Part shown: positions 11,233 to 22,827 of the stretch, one piece after another
How the letters are laid out: each line of letters starts with the position of its first letter
Numbering within the stretch: position 1 is the stretch's first letter
Source of the DNA: Calendula officinalis
Taxonomy: Eukaryota > Streptophyta > Magnoliopsida > Asterales > Asteraceae
Reading direction: 5' to 3'
DNA length: 64,000 bases
Assembly (NCBI GenBank): GCA_963853835.1
Contig: OY970822.1
Location: 16,865,501 to 16,929,500, forward strand
Position numbers and translations under genes: made by a program
The notes under the pieces: generated by a model
Told to the model about the DNA's origin: nothing
Seen by the model: the letters and a program-made list of their open reading frames with translations, nothing else
Database searches by the model: none

Positions 11233-11546
11233 TTATGTTATCGATTAATCTATGAAGTGTCAAACACACAAGAATTAACACTCATTGCTTATAAAAGTCT
11301 ATGTCTTAGCTTGCCTTTCTTGAAAGCAATTTTCACTATTTGCTTGTTGAAAAGAGAAAGCATAGTTACAATTTATGTTCCTAATCATTAATTTTGTTCG
11401 TATTGCTTATTGGGGGTTATTACTTTTTTTGGTAGTTTAAACACACGTATTACTTTACAATGTATTATAGCACAAAAGATCTAAAGGTGTATTGATTCAT
11501 ACTTATATAAAATTAGGAATATAATCGGTGTAGTAAATTGTATGCA

Positions 11547-11762
11547 GGGGCGTTTCGGAGATTTTGAGTGCCATGTACAAAATGACAAAAGTGGGCCCCA
11601 AATACAAGATGTGTATAAGAAAATTGGTTTTCTAATATTTTTCTATTAGATTCTTAAGCCGGCTTACAAACTATAAGATTGTGTATATAGATGCGTATAA
11701 GAATTTGAGCCCCCTTTGAAAATGTAGGTCCTGTGCGGCTGCACCTCCCCAAAGACACCCTT
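11547..11762. mobile_element. short TIR element, hAT- or MULE-like
   Basis: An exact 11-bp direct repeat AATTGTATGCA lies at 11536-11546 and 11763-11773. Between them the ends read GGGGCGTTTCGGAG and CCCCAAAGACACCCTT, which are imperfect inverted repeats. Depending on where the terminal A is counted, the duplication is 8-10 bp, so either superfamily fits. It is 216 bp and non-coding. Confidence 0.6.
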
Positions 11763-11773
11763 AATTGTATGCA

Positions 11774-12535
11774 ACTTAGGTGCTCCAAAGAACATATGAA
11801 AACAAATACATTTTTAACCTTTAAACTTGTATAGACATCCATAAATATCGATCATTTAATCTCGTTGCACATAAATTACGTGCAGTTTTGCTATACAGAT
11901 TACTTATCCTATATAACCCTTATTAGGGTAAATGTTAGCTACAACAAGGATGTGGCTAACTAACTGCACCATAAACATAAAATTGTGATATTTTTAATGC
12001 AAAATGTGACAAATTTGTTAAAATAATTATGTTATTATAATATAATGACCAATTGCGACAATTTATCATAGTAGTATTATTATTCTATTGTTTAAAAAAC
12101 AAGCTGTTATTTAATTACCAATCACGGATTGGGAAGAAAGCAATGCATCTAATACTGATTTGAAAGAAGAAAAAAAAAAGTGATCCCGTTACTAATAACT
12201 AATTAAAAGTTATTTTAATCAATAAACGCAGTAATCAAACATGTTATAATCAATCGAATTCTTAAACACTAACAGCCATGACTTGAACACACCCTACCAA
12301 GAAGTTGCAAATTAATTAGTTGACAACATAACAGACTACCCTTGACTACTTAACTACTAATAAGGGTTAAATAGTAATTTCACATAAGTAGTGACCTCAA
12401 AGCAAACTTCAAGTACAAACAAAAGCCTACCAGCAGAGCACTCCTTCCCAAAAAAACCCCACCATACCATAAGTAGAATATACATAAATAATGCCTTGTT
12501 GCAAGACACCCCTCACACCCCAACCCAACCTAAAC
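11774..12535. other. upstream region of the GDSL lipase gene
   Basis: AT-rich DNA leading to a C/A-rich leader just before the start codon. An in-frame upstream ATG at 12491 would add 15 residues ahead of the signal peptide. No repeat or other gene recognised. Confidence 0.4.
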
Positions 12536-15500
12536 ATGAACTACCATGTACTTGCACTCTTCATTTTGTGCATACCATATCTAACTAATGCCATTCAATT
12601 CAATTATCCAGCAGTTTTCAACTTTGGTGATTCGAATTCCGACACCGGCGATCTGGTCGCTGGTGTCGGTGACCATCTTGACCCTCCTAACGGTCAGACT
12701 TATTTCAAAGGACCGTCAGGAAGATTCTGTGATGGCCGCCTTATTGTAGATTACTTAAGTAAGTTCTTTACTTTAATTTTTCTCTCTTTTCATCATATTT
12801 GTATTTGTCTTAAAACGTACATATGAATGATGATGATGATGATGATGCTCTTTTGCAGTGGATGCAATGGATTTGCCTTTCCTAAACGCGTACTTGGAAG
12901 CTCTTGGGGTCCCGAATTTTCGAAAAGGGTGCAATTTTGCAGCGGCTGGCTCGACTATATTACCGCCAACTGCAAATGCAGTTAGCCCGTTCTCATTTGG
13001 TATTCAAGTGGCTCAATTTTTCCGTTTCAAGTCTCGTGTTCTTCAATTGCAAGCCAAGTGTATGTATTAAGTACTATATTTACCATCTATTGATTTCAAT
13101 CATTGGTCGTTATCCTGATGAATAGGTCTTACAAGTTCAATGATACGTATCTAATCCTCAAAGTATTATTGATCACTATATATAAATTACAAAGATATAT
13201 ACATTATAATCTCATCTATACAATAAACTTAAACTATATTTATCTAACCAGGAATAGTATCTAACTGGTTGTATATGTTAATTTGTGACAGCAAAAAGGT
13301 TCAACAGGTATTTACCGGATGAAGATTACTTTAGCACGGGGCTATACATGTTCGATATAGGCCAAAATGATATTGCTGGTGCTTTTTACTCCAAATCGTT
13401 CGACCAAATTGTTGCTTCCATTCCATTGGTTTTAGTCGAATTTGAAACCGGAATCAAGGTATCCCTACACATTCGATCTCCAGTTTATCTATTATTCTAT
13501 TTAACGTACGTCTAACTAACTTGCTCATATATTGACCATATTCTTAACATTTCAGGAGTTATACGATCAAGGGGCGAGAAACTTTTGGATTCACAACACA
13601 GGGCCGCTCGGGTGCCTGCCCCAAAACATTGCAAAGTTTGGGACAGATCCGTCAAAGCTGGATGCCCAAGGTTGTGTGTCCGCACACAACCAAGCGGCTA
13701 ATCTTTTCAACTTACAATTACACGCACTTGTCACAAAATTGCAAGCTCAGTATTCTGATGCCAATCTCACTCACGTTGACGTCTTCACCATTAAATCTAA
13801 TCTCATTGCGAATTACTCCAAATACGGTTAGTATTTCACATTCTCGATTTCAATTTTAATCTATCAATATGTCAAGAGATTTAGTATTTTGGTGGCACAA
13901 AAAAAGTTATTAGAATTTAAAAAGAGGGGGAAAAGGAGTAGTTAGGTCCCCATGTATCCTGTCCATGTGTGAGTGTTTTAATGGTGATGAGAAGAAAACA
14001 AAGATTGTCACATGTGATGATATGAATGATAAAAAATGACAAAAAAGGACAATCATGTGATACGATACGATTTAGATTTTCTAGATGATGAGGCATGGTA
14101 TTGGTAGGTATACACATGTTTATGATAGTTATTATATTTGATTTTTATGTAGTCGAGTTAGCAGTATAAGTATTTTAACTTATATTTAATTGACATTGAT
14201 ATTAAGTGAAAAGGTTAATAAAAGTCGTCAAAATCCCAGGACAAATGTCTTAGAACTCGAGTTTTGAGCTGAATTGGTTGGTATTTTATAACGTAAAACA
14301 TACATAAATGCCAAAAATGTCTAAAAATACAAAAAAAAGAAAAGAAAATTATAATTCAATCCATAAAATTTCAGTGACTATTTTCCAATAAAATTTAACA
14401 ACTTTAAGTTCCAAATCTGTAGATAAAATACAAAATACTTGACATTTAACTAAAATTTTAGTGTCTAAACTTCATAACATATAAAATAAAATAAAGCTCC
14501 AAATTCATTTAAGTTAATAGTACTAAATATTCACTTTAATAAAAAAATAAGATTAAAAGGAAAAAAGTTTGGTTCCCAGCAGGTGCAACCATCCTCATCT
14601 AACCCGGTTCACAGTTAACTAACTCATAGTGATTCATAAACAACCTTTTAGCCCAGTTGATATGGACCGGTCTACATACTGTTTCCCGGTCCAACCCAAA
14701 TTATCATACTTCCTCCGTATCAAAATAAGTGACACAAATTGGCTTACACGTTTTTTGAGGTAAAAGATTAAAGTAGAGAGTAAAATAAATTAAAATACAT
14801 AGTTAGTGGAGAATGAGTCCCACTTTTCTTGAATAAATTGATATTAATAAGTTTTAAAGGTAAAAGTAAGGGTATAAGGGTAATTTCACTTTATTAAAGT
14901 GGATATTTAGTGGGTATGGGTCCCACTATTTTTACCAAATAAGGAAAGTTTTCAAAGTGTGTCACTTATTTTGATACACCCCAAAATGGAAAGTGTGTCA
15001 CTTATAATGATACGGAGGAAGTATAATACATTAGTGGTAGATAATGTACTGTTCATTAGGCTTTTATAACGGTGTTTTAAAAAAAATCCCCTTCCGTTTT
15101 TTACATTTGTGAATGAAGCAAAGACCTTCAAATAAGAATGTGACACGTACCTCAATAGGTTTTAAGAAAGTGATACATACTACCTATATGATATTTGTGT
15201 TTATATTAAATTGAAACTGAAATAAATAGTGTATAAATAACATATTTACGTATAAATAAATGCAGGTAAAGTTCTTTAGTTAACTCTTATTAAATGCTAA
15301 TAATACCTATTATACATTACCAGTACCTAAAAATATTGTTAGAAAAGTTTGATAATGGAGTTTATGAACTTTCATGTTATATACTTAAAATACTTTGTAT
15401 TTTGTAAAGTAGAACACTATAGTAATAAATTTATTTCATCTTAGTTCACTTTTAAATAATAGTTATAATCTTTTTAAAGCGATCAAAACAACTTTAACAT

Positions 15501-16814
15501 CCCTATTTTTGTTTCTAAAACCGTAATAGAATTTAGCTACTCTTACAATTCGATTAGACCATTTTGGGTGCAAAGTTGTAGATGATACAAGGAATTTGTA
15601 GTTTTAACCTGAGTGTTGCAGGTTAATTATATAATTTTGAATGTAATTCGTCTTTCGTATACCGCAGCGAAGCGCGACAACTTTTGGCTCGTTATCAAAC
15701 CATTAGTAACAGTATATTTAAGTATCAATGAACAGTGGCACCCAACTAGGTGATTTTTTATTTTATTTTATTTATTTATTTTTTATTCACAAAAATCAGT
15801 CTTTGACTTTTTTTAATCTCAGCTTTATCATTTTTAACATTTAGGTTTTGAATACATACATTTTAACCCCCATTATTTTGACATGTCAGATTTTGTCCAA
15901 AAATCATAATACGTACGAATATTAATAATATAACATTTAGCAACTTATTTTTACAGCTTAAATTATTTATAATATTTAAATTATTGAGAATATGAATTTA
16001 TGAGAGTACGAATATCAATAGACATTATTTTGAGTATTATATAAAAATCCTCGCGACAACGCGCGGGTGAAGAATTGCTAGTTTTATAACATTGCTCTTT
16101 TAAGAATGAATTTGATGCAAAGAATATGGTAGTTTAGCCACCAATTATGTAGCAACCAAAATTTGCAACCATAAAGTACCACCATTGTATGGATATCAAC
16201 CACCTTTAAAGACAGCCCTTTGCTATTAACAAAACTCCTAATTAATATCAGAATTTACTATCATGTTATGAGTTTCCCACATCGTTCTTGTTACAACATC
16301 ACAACCTGGAAGACATAAATGCCCTTCATAATGATATATAACCATGTAACCAAGACAGGGATATTATAACACAATTTCAGGTATTATCTACAAACTGTAT
16401 AAAATTTTGAAAACTTATTATCGTTTATCTTATATATTCATATTCGGATTTTATTATATGGAACATAAGATAAAATAGTGACCAAAATTCCATTTTACAG
16501 CAATCTTAATTACGCAGTATTTTCCTTGTATATTCGGTTTTGCAGGTTTTGAACAGGCGACTGCAGCTTGTTGTGGGTATGGAGGTCCACCTCTAAACTA
16601 CAACAGTCAATTGGCTTGTGGCCAAACCAAAACCATAAATGGAAGCGCGATCACAACCACAGTATGCAACGATACAACTGAGTATGTAAATTGGGACGGA
16701 ATACACTACACTGAGGCTGCAAATCAGCATATTGCTTCCCAAATACTCACCGGAAAGTTTTCAGATCCACCCTTTGCCGACAAAATGCCATTTCTTTTGA
16801 ATCTCAAGTTCTAA
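12536..16814 (+). CDS. GDSL esterase/lipase, secreted
   Basis: Five exons (12536-12758, 12859-13057, 13299-13458, 13556-13826, 16546-16814) join in frame to 373 residues, the usual length for plant GDSL enzymes. Residues 1-19 form a signal peptide, which is why I prefer the ATG at 12536 to the in-frame ATG at 12491. The family blocks are intact: FNFGDSNSDTG with nucleophile Ser33, Gly105 in CNFAAAGST, GQND with Asn164, and WDGIH giving Asp335 and His338. The enzyme is expected to hydrolyse or transfer acyl esters in the secretory pathway or wall. Substrate cannot be told. Exon 3 begins after an unusual AAAAAG acceptor (AG at 13297-13298); the more canonical CAG just upstream would break the frame. 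Intron 4 is 2.7 kb and carries a Stowaway MITE. It most resembles the clade of Arabidopsis At1g54790. Confidence 0.92.
14709..15021. mobile_element. Stowaway-type MITE inside GDSL intron 4
   Basis: TIRs CTTCCTCCGTATCAAAATAA and, reversed, TTATAATGATACGGAGGAAG; TA duplications at 14707-14708 and 15022-15023. 313 bp, non-coding. Near its right end the motif GTGTCACTTATTTTGATACA repeats the terminal sequence internally. A truncated relative lies at 42680-42780. Confidence 0.93.
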
Positions 16815-16958
16815 CAAACTTTAATGTAATTCTTTCGCTCGGTTTCTAGTAAACATGTGAACACTAGCAATGACATAAGATATCTATGACTCTGATTCTA
16901 GGAGTGAAAAATGAAACTTGGTTACCTTAGTGAACAAAATAAAACACATATGATACTT

Positions 16959-17062
16959 ACACATGCATATACGATTGTGTGTGAATAACAATTACACATA
17001 CATATATGATTGTGTGTGAATAACAATTGCACATACATATACGATTGTGTGTGAATAACAAC
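16959..17062. repeat. three 35-bp tandem repeats
   Basis: Three near-identical copies beginning ACACATGCATATACGATTGT, each continuing GTGTGAATAACAATT, lie about 145 bp after the GDSL stop codon. They are in the 3' flank or 3' UTR. Confidence 0.9.
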
Positions 17063-17430
17063 ATGGCCTAAAGTTGGTGATAAATCAATTTCCTACCACT
17101 TTTTCCATCAGTCTCTCACATGAATAGAGATCGACCGAATCATACATAATTCTGATGATATTTTAATGGTTAAAACCTGCATATGACAGATAGGTAGTGT
17201 TATCCTTTGCACATTTCGTTGTGAAACATACTTAGTAGTTTGATAGTTGTCAATATCCTTGAACTAATTTGCTCTTTGTGTAGATGACAATACATTTCAA
17301 CGTTGTTGGTTTGCCAAAACTACATCACAAATGCAATTAATGATAAATGAATCCACATTCACGATTTCGTTCATCTAATTACATAGCTCGTGTTTTTCCA
17401 TTGGATACGTAAGTAGAGACACATATACAA
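17063..17430. other. convergent intergenic interval
   Basis: Lies between the 3' ends of the GDSL gene (plus) and the TLP18.3-type gene (minus). It should hold part of both 3' UTRs. Nothing else recognised. Confidence 0.4.
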
Positions 17431-17958
17431 CTATTTTTTGGAGACATAGGCATAGTATTGTGCCATGGGAACAACAAAAGCAATGACCAACAAACCGCCA
17501 ACAACTGTTGTAAACTGATCTCGTTTCTCAGCCGTCTCTTCCTTTGTTTTGAAGTTGGATTCCCTTTTGGTTTCCTTTGCTTCTGGGCCCCCGGGATCAG
17601 GAAGCCCGTCGATTGCGGCTGCTAGCCGTTTAGCACTACTATAAAGGGCTTCATTGTACTTTTCATCTGTCGCCAAAACTACAAGCAACACAAACACATG
17701 ATACAGAGATATGACTAAAACGCCCTTCATCAAGGGTAAAATAGAGACAATAAGGGGTTAGTTACCAGGGAGATTTTGGGAAACAACAGCATCAAGAACA
17801 GTATCACCAACAGCCTGGATGAAATCAGGGCCCCCAGTGATCGCCCCCTCTTTTTGACTGGTCACCAATACCACTATCCCTTTGTTACTTCCCTCTTCAA
17901 GTGTTGGGTACCAACGTTCCAAAACTTGGTCAGCATACTCAAATGCATCAGCTTTACT
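17431..17958 (-). CDS. thylakoid TPM-domain protein TLP18.3, 3' exons only
   Basis: Two exons (17958-17766 and 17678-17431) join in frame to the C-terminal about 145 residues. The first gives SKADAFEYADQVLERWYPTL and GIVVLVTSQKEGAITGGP, part of the TPM phosphatase-like domain. The second continues LATDEKYNEALYSSAKRLAA, then a linker (GLPDPGGPEAKETKRESNFK) and one C-terminal membrane segment (FTTVVGGLLVIAFVVPMAQY). This matches the thylakoid lumen 18.3-kDa protein (Arabidopsis At1g54780), which helps photosystem II repair and has acid phosphatase activity. The transit peptide and first part of the domain should lie upstream on the minus strand, but the sequence enters a run of N at 18003-18202 and a different gene follows. 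The gene is therefore truncated by the assembly, not shown to be broken in the plant. No lesion in the visible exons. Confidence 0.93.
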
Positions 17959-18002
17959 CTGATAAATTTAAAAGCATTTATTTATTCATTTCACAGAATT
18001 AA

Positions 18003-18202
18003 NNNNNNNNNNNNNNNNNNNNNNNNNNNNNNNNNNNNNNNNNNNNNNNNNNNNNNNNNNNNNNNNNNNNNNNNNNNNNNNNNNNNNNNNNNNNNNNNNN
18101 NNNNNNNNNNNNNNNNNNNNNNNNNNNNNNNNNNNNNNNNNNNNNNNNNNNNNNNNNNNNNNNNNNNNNNNNNNNNNNNNNNNNNNNNNNNNNNNNNNNN
18201 NN
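18003..18202. other. assembly gap of exactly 200 N
   Basis: A run of 200 N, a round number suggesting a placeholder of unknown true size. It hides the 5' part of the TLP18.3-type gene and probably the 5' part of the PsbP-domain gene. The minimal open frames called across it are artefacts. Confidence 0.99.
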
Positions 18203-18314
18203 GGAACAATGAAATTGAGTGAGATGCATTGTTTCTAATTTCAGGCTTTCAGCCAGTAAATTTGTTAAACTGCATCCTTTTCAGGACATTAATGATTGTT
18301 TATTATTTGATTAG

Positions 18315-19945
18315 GATTATAATGCTGGTTTATCTCTTTATGGAGATAAAGCTAAACCAAAGACATTTGCAGCACGCTTTGCTACACCTGATGGGTAAAA
18401 ACTTTAATCCATGTTTATTCGTTAAGTCATTATAATTATTATGCTATCTTTGTAGTTATTATAAGATGTATATATATTTGTTGTAAAAATGATGTAACGT
18501 TTTTAATTACTAAATGTGAATGTTACTATATGATTATGCAGTCTCACTTGGTTAGCAATTGATACAGATCTGAAGTTTTAAGTGTTGTCATCCGCGCATC
18601 TAATCAACTCAAGATCACATTTTTAGAGGTTTATAAGACTTTAAAGTTTCAAATTCTAATAGTATTTTTTTCATATGATAGAGATGCGATATTGCGAGAT
18701 GCGATATTGCGACTCCGTCATCTTAAAAAAATTGAAACATATCATTTAAAATTGCATCAAGGGGTTTTTGAATGTTTGTAGGCCAAAGATGTTTCGGATT
18801 TCGGTACATTGAAGGAAGCAAAAAAGATTTTTGTTCCAGGTAAATTTATTTTATTTCAAGATATTTTTTTCCTGTTGATTACATTTTGATACAACTTTTC
18901 TATCTTTTAATTGCTTATTTACATTTTCTTCATTCGTTTCTGATAGGTGGGACAGATTTATACTCTGCACGGGTCATAAAAATAAAGGAAGACGAAGGTT
19001 ACAGGTAATTTTTCGTGATCCATTCCCATACATTGAATAAAAAATAAAAAAATACAATGAAATCAAAAGAGAAAGAGATTTTCAAAAAAATAGAAGTCTT
19101 GATCCATTTCCATAGTTCGTAATTTCCTTTATTTTTTTAAAATCTACATATGTGTACAACTTTCCTGTTTAAAAAAAGCTAATTTTTTAGGAACATAAAT
19201 GATTTATTGTTGTTAGTCGTCAAAAATGAGTTTTATATAAAACAAAAATAAAAATAAAATAAAAGGTTGTTCTACAGACAGTTTCCTGGTTGACATATGC
19301 CTTTTGAATTGATTATTTACAGGACTTATTATTTTTATGAATTTGGGAACGATGATCAGCATGCTGCATTAGTAGCTACAGTCAACAGTGGAAAAGTATG
19401 TTTACTTCCTATTAGGACTATTTAAACATAAAATACGTACAAATTCATACAACAAAAAAACATATAGACATGGTGCATAATATAAAATACTAGTGTGTAT
19501 ATGAAGTACCATTTAATTTAGTTGACTGCTGATAGTTTGCAACTATCTGAATGCCTTTTTGAACATGCGTACTCCAATGATCAGCTCAACTAACTGATAT
19601 TCCTGTGAAAAAAGCGGAAGATAATAAATGTAGTTTGAATGCATGATTTTGGACAAGTTATGATAGTGCAAATGTAAAGAACCTATATACTTGAGCTAGT
19701 TTTGTTCAAAATTGTCTACAGCTTTTTCTTTTTTCTTTATTTTTACTTTTTAGCATATATTTTTATTTAATTTATAAATACTTAGTGTGATATATTTCAA
19801 TAATAATAATATAGATTTAGGAGGTCTTATGATTCAAAGATACATTGTGCAGACAATTATTGCTGGAGTGATTGCACCCCAATCTAGATGGGAGAATGAT
19901 GGTGTAAAGCTTCGTTCAGCTGCTGTTTCATTAACAGTTTTGTGA
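18315..19945 (+). pseudogene. PsbP-domain (PsbP-like) protein gene fragment with a frameshift
   Basis: Six exon-like blocks in order: 18315-18394 (DYNAGLSLYGDKAKPKTFAA), 18542-18628, 18782-18839 (AKDVSDFGTLKEAKKIFVPG), 18957-19004 (GTDLYSARVIKIKEDEGY), 19323-19395 (TYYFYEFGNDDQHAALVATV) and 19853-19945 (APQSRWENDGVKLRSAAVSL, then stop). Splice phases agree throughout. This is the PsbP/Mog1-like fold of thylakoid-lumen proteins; the closest family I recall is Arabidopsis At3g05410. In the second block the conserved DTDLK-SVVIRASNQLKI is interrupted by five extra bases (18576-18580, TTTTA), giving a stop and shifting the frame. The first exons and transit peptide are absent, either in the N gap or lost. 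It may be a pseudogene, or a functional gene with a local assembly error beside the gap. Confidence 0.75.
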
Positions 19946-20570
19946 TGATTTGTTCTTTGAGAATGAGTGTATATTTGTCGATTAAGAATTTCAAAACGTG
20001 TATAGAGATTAGTCTTTGTACTTTGTTATGTTTCGATTCGATAATTAATAGTTATTCGCCCTATTTCCCGATTTTAATCCTTTCTATGGCCAAATACCTT
20101 ATTTGGGGTCCATTTAATTGTGGAAGTCTAATGATCCATGTAAGCGTTTGTCTATTTTTTTTGTGTAACTATTGTATTATTATTTTCATAGAATCTGTAT
20201 GTGCTAACAGCACGCAATGTGTTCGTTCAATAGCAAAAAGAAAAAGAAAAAAAAGTAGGGGTTATGCACGTATTTGAAAGTTAAATTACAAATCAAATAA
20301 ATGTTTTTCTAACTCATGTGACACAAATATGAGTTAATTTGACCGACACATAATCTAGTTCAACTTATTGATGGCATGATTTGATACCATGACTATTAAG
20401 TCTTACCATACACCAATATCACTAGATTAGAAACTTTGGATCGCATGAATATGAGTTAACAAGCCTTAAATGTATTTTTAAACTTTCTATTTAGATTGAA
20501 AATACCTTAAATTTATGTAATAACTGCAATTTCCAATATCAATACATAACTTTCATTACATTCATTGATT
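19946..20570. other. 3' flank and intergenic DNA
   Basis: Follows the PsbP-domain stop codon. The open frame 19942-20277 overlaps that stop in another frame and is not gene-like. No feature recognised before the LINE tail. Confidence 0.4.
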
Positions 20571-21033
20571 TTATTTTTTTTTTGAACGGCAAACACACAT
20601 GACATTAAAAAGCAAGCAAGGAGCTGGCGGAAAATATTACAAAACAAGGAAAGGGAAGAAAACAACAACAACACAACAACCCTAACAAAAGCAAGACATG
20701 GGCGAAACACACCAGTCTGACCACCTATTAGCTAGCTTAATGCTGTCGGCTCTATTCTTAAACCAGAAGAAAGAAAGAGCTTGATTCACCATAAAGAACA
20801 CCAATTAGATCATTTCCGTTGCCCGCAAAAACCTGATTGTTTCGCATCTTCCAAATAATCCAAAAAAATATGTAAAAAACTTTCCTGATCGCTTTTTTCT
20901 AATCAACAGCCAAGGAGAGGGACTCGAGCCAGGAAAAGATGGTAGAAATGGAGTTTAGCCCCGAGGCATCAATTCCCCACCACACACAAACATCTGTTAG
21001 AAAATTCCTAGACTTCGGGCAATTAGCGAACAG
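20571..21033 (-). pseudogene. LINE (L1-type) 3' fragment with poly-A tail
   Basis: On the minus strand this continues the LINE piece that ends at 29471; joining across the AACAG duplication restores the zf-RVT-like region (...ENEDHLF / ANCPKSRNFLTDVCVWWGI...). It includes LESLSLAVD followed by an in-frame TAG, then KKAIRKVFYIFFWIIWKMRN. It ends in about ten A (20571-20580 on the minus strand) followed by ATAAAATC, the probable poly-A tail. The gypsy element at 21034-29470 split it. Confidence 0.88.
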
Positions 21034-22815
21034 TGTAACACCTCAAATTTTAATACCAAATATTGGCCAAAATAAAACATTTTATAAATAGAAGAACATC
21101 CCCAATTTAGATTTACAAAAACCTTGGTATGAAATCAGAGTATAAAAGTAGGTGTTACAAAATAGATCATCACCAAGCTAAGACTAGATCCAATCTAGTG
21201 TTCTTCTATTCTAGGTCCCGCATCTCTATCCATGCGTACCTAAGCCTTCGATCCCGAACCTGAGTACATAGCAAAACAAACAAGGAGTACGTGAGACAAA
21301 AACGTCTCGTGAGCTACATGGGTTTAGACCCCAAAGTTAATAATAATAACCGAATGACAAACAACAAACACGTAAGCATTCATCCATCTATCTAGTCACC
21401 CTATTGTAACTCTAAACCTTGCTTTCCTAGCAATCATATCTAGTTGTCGGGACGTCCCCAACCAACTAGAACCACATTAACTTATTAACCGGGGATCCCC
21501 CGCATTAACAAGCTTCAAGGTAAAGGCAAGAGGGAATCGCCCAATCTACCAATACCTGCCTTACTCGTCGGACTACTTCCAGTTAGCAAGACTACTATCA
21601 TGGAATGGGCCGATGGGGATCCGCCCAAATGCTCCCCATTCCATACCTCATGACCGGGGATCCCCCGAATCATCACATCATCTCACCATATCATAACTCG
21701 ATGGTTATGTCAATCTAGCTCTCGGCTATCACGTCTATCATCAAACAAGTTAGTTCAATACTATCATCGGTATAACTAACTATCAACTACTAGTCTACAC
21801 AATTAAGCAAATAGACCATAACACAAGCAATGAAAACATTTAAAAGGGTTATGTACTCGGTAAATTCCACACGTACTCACCTTAGCAATAATTGCTCCAA
21901 CCGTGTTCTTGACACCAAAAACTCTTGCTTCACAATTTCACCGACTTTCCAAGATGTCACCGAAAGCCTAAAACAATGATCATACAATGTTCAACATCAC
22001 AATCTACTATCAATGTGTTCATCTACCTCTAGATAACACCCATCAATACATTTTCCCCAAATATGGTGATTACCAAACCCTAGGTTTAACCAACCCTTAA
22101 TATTCTTACAAATCGAAATCATACACTTAGTTTACTTGTTAATATACCATCTATTAAGTGTATACATCATTTATTTCACCATAGATCACCAACCCAAGAA
22201 CTAGGGTTTCAACCCCAAGCTTCTAAATCCATAGATCTAAAGCTACAACTACAAAGGATTGAAGATATACCTTTAATCTTCACTTAGGAGTGAAATCTAT
22301 CAAGCTTTGATGGAGAAATCGACCCAAATCAGCTCTTGCACTTGAAAATCGCCAATGGAAGGAACTAGGGTTTTGGAAATGCATTTATGGCTAAAAACCC
22401 CAATTTAATGCACTGGTCGAAAGGGCTCGCGCCCCGCTCGCGCCGAGCTCGCGCCGCGAAAGGACGCGGGTCTGCCCGCTAGTCGCCGCTGTTTACCAGA
22501 CTTCGCGCCCCGCTCGCGCCGAGATCGCGTCGCGAAGTCAACGCGAAGTCAACGCGAAGTCAACGCGACCTTCTCGCGTTTCAGCTCTGGCCCCTCTGCT
22601 CAACCTCGCGTTTTGCTCGCGCCAGGCTCGCGCCGCGAGCCTGCCCTTGCAGCAGGGCTGCACTTTTCGGTCTAGGTTTCAACCCGGTTTCGCCCATAAC
22701 TTTCTCATACGGACTCCAAACGACACGAAACCAATTCCTACGGTTTTAATATGATTTATCCATAATTATCATATTTTTATTTATTTTATTTATTTACAAA
22801 TTTCGGGTCGTTACA
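21034..22815 (-). repeat. 3' LTR of the young gypsy element
   Basis: On the minus strand it reads TGTAACGACCCG ... GAGGTGTTACA, 1,782 bp. A CpG-dense block (22425-22650) contains repeated CTCGCGCC/GGCGCGAG and GAAGTCAACGC motifs. In the minus orientation this block lies about 165-390 bases into the LTR, i.e. in U3. Confidence 0.97.
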
Positions 22816-22827
22816 ACTATCTACCCC
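22816..22827 (-). other. polypurine tract region of the young gypsy element
   Basis: Minus strand AAGGGGTAGATAGT lies between the gag-pol stop codon and the 3' LTR. This purine-rich stretch is where plus-strand synthesis would be primed. Confidence 0.7.

Noticed and set aside
10694..11281. Open frames of 119 (plus) and 85 (minus) codons
   Set aside because: Both run through the CpG-rich MITE and its microsatellite; no conserved protein features.
12491..12535. Upstream in-frame ATG for the GDSL lipase
   Set aside because: It would put 15 polar residues before a clear signal peptide; the ATG at 12536 gives the standard N-terminus.
17776..18229. Open frames containing runs of X
   Set aside because: They are produced by reading through the 200-N gap.
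19942..20277. 111-codon plus-strand frame after the PsbP-domain stop
   Set aside because: Starts inside the stop codon region in another phase, low-complexity AT-rich composition, no recognisable domain: 3' flank.
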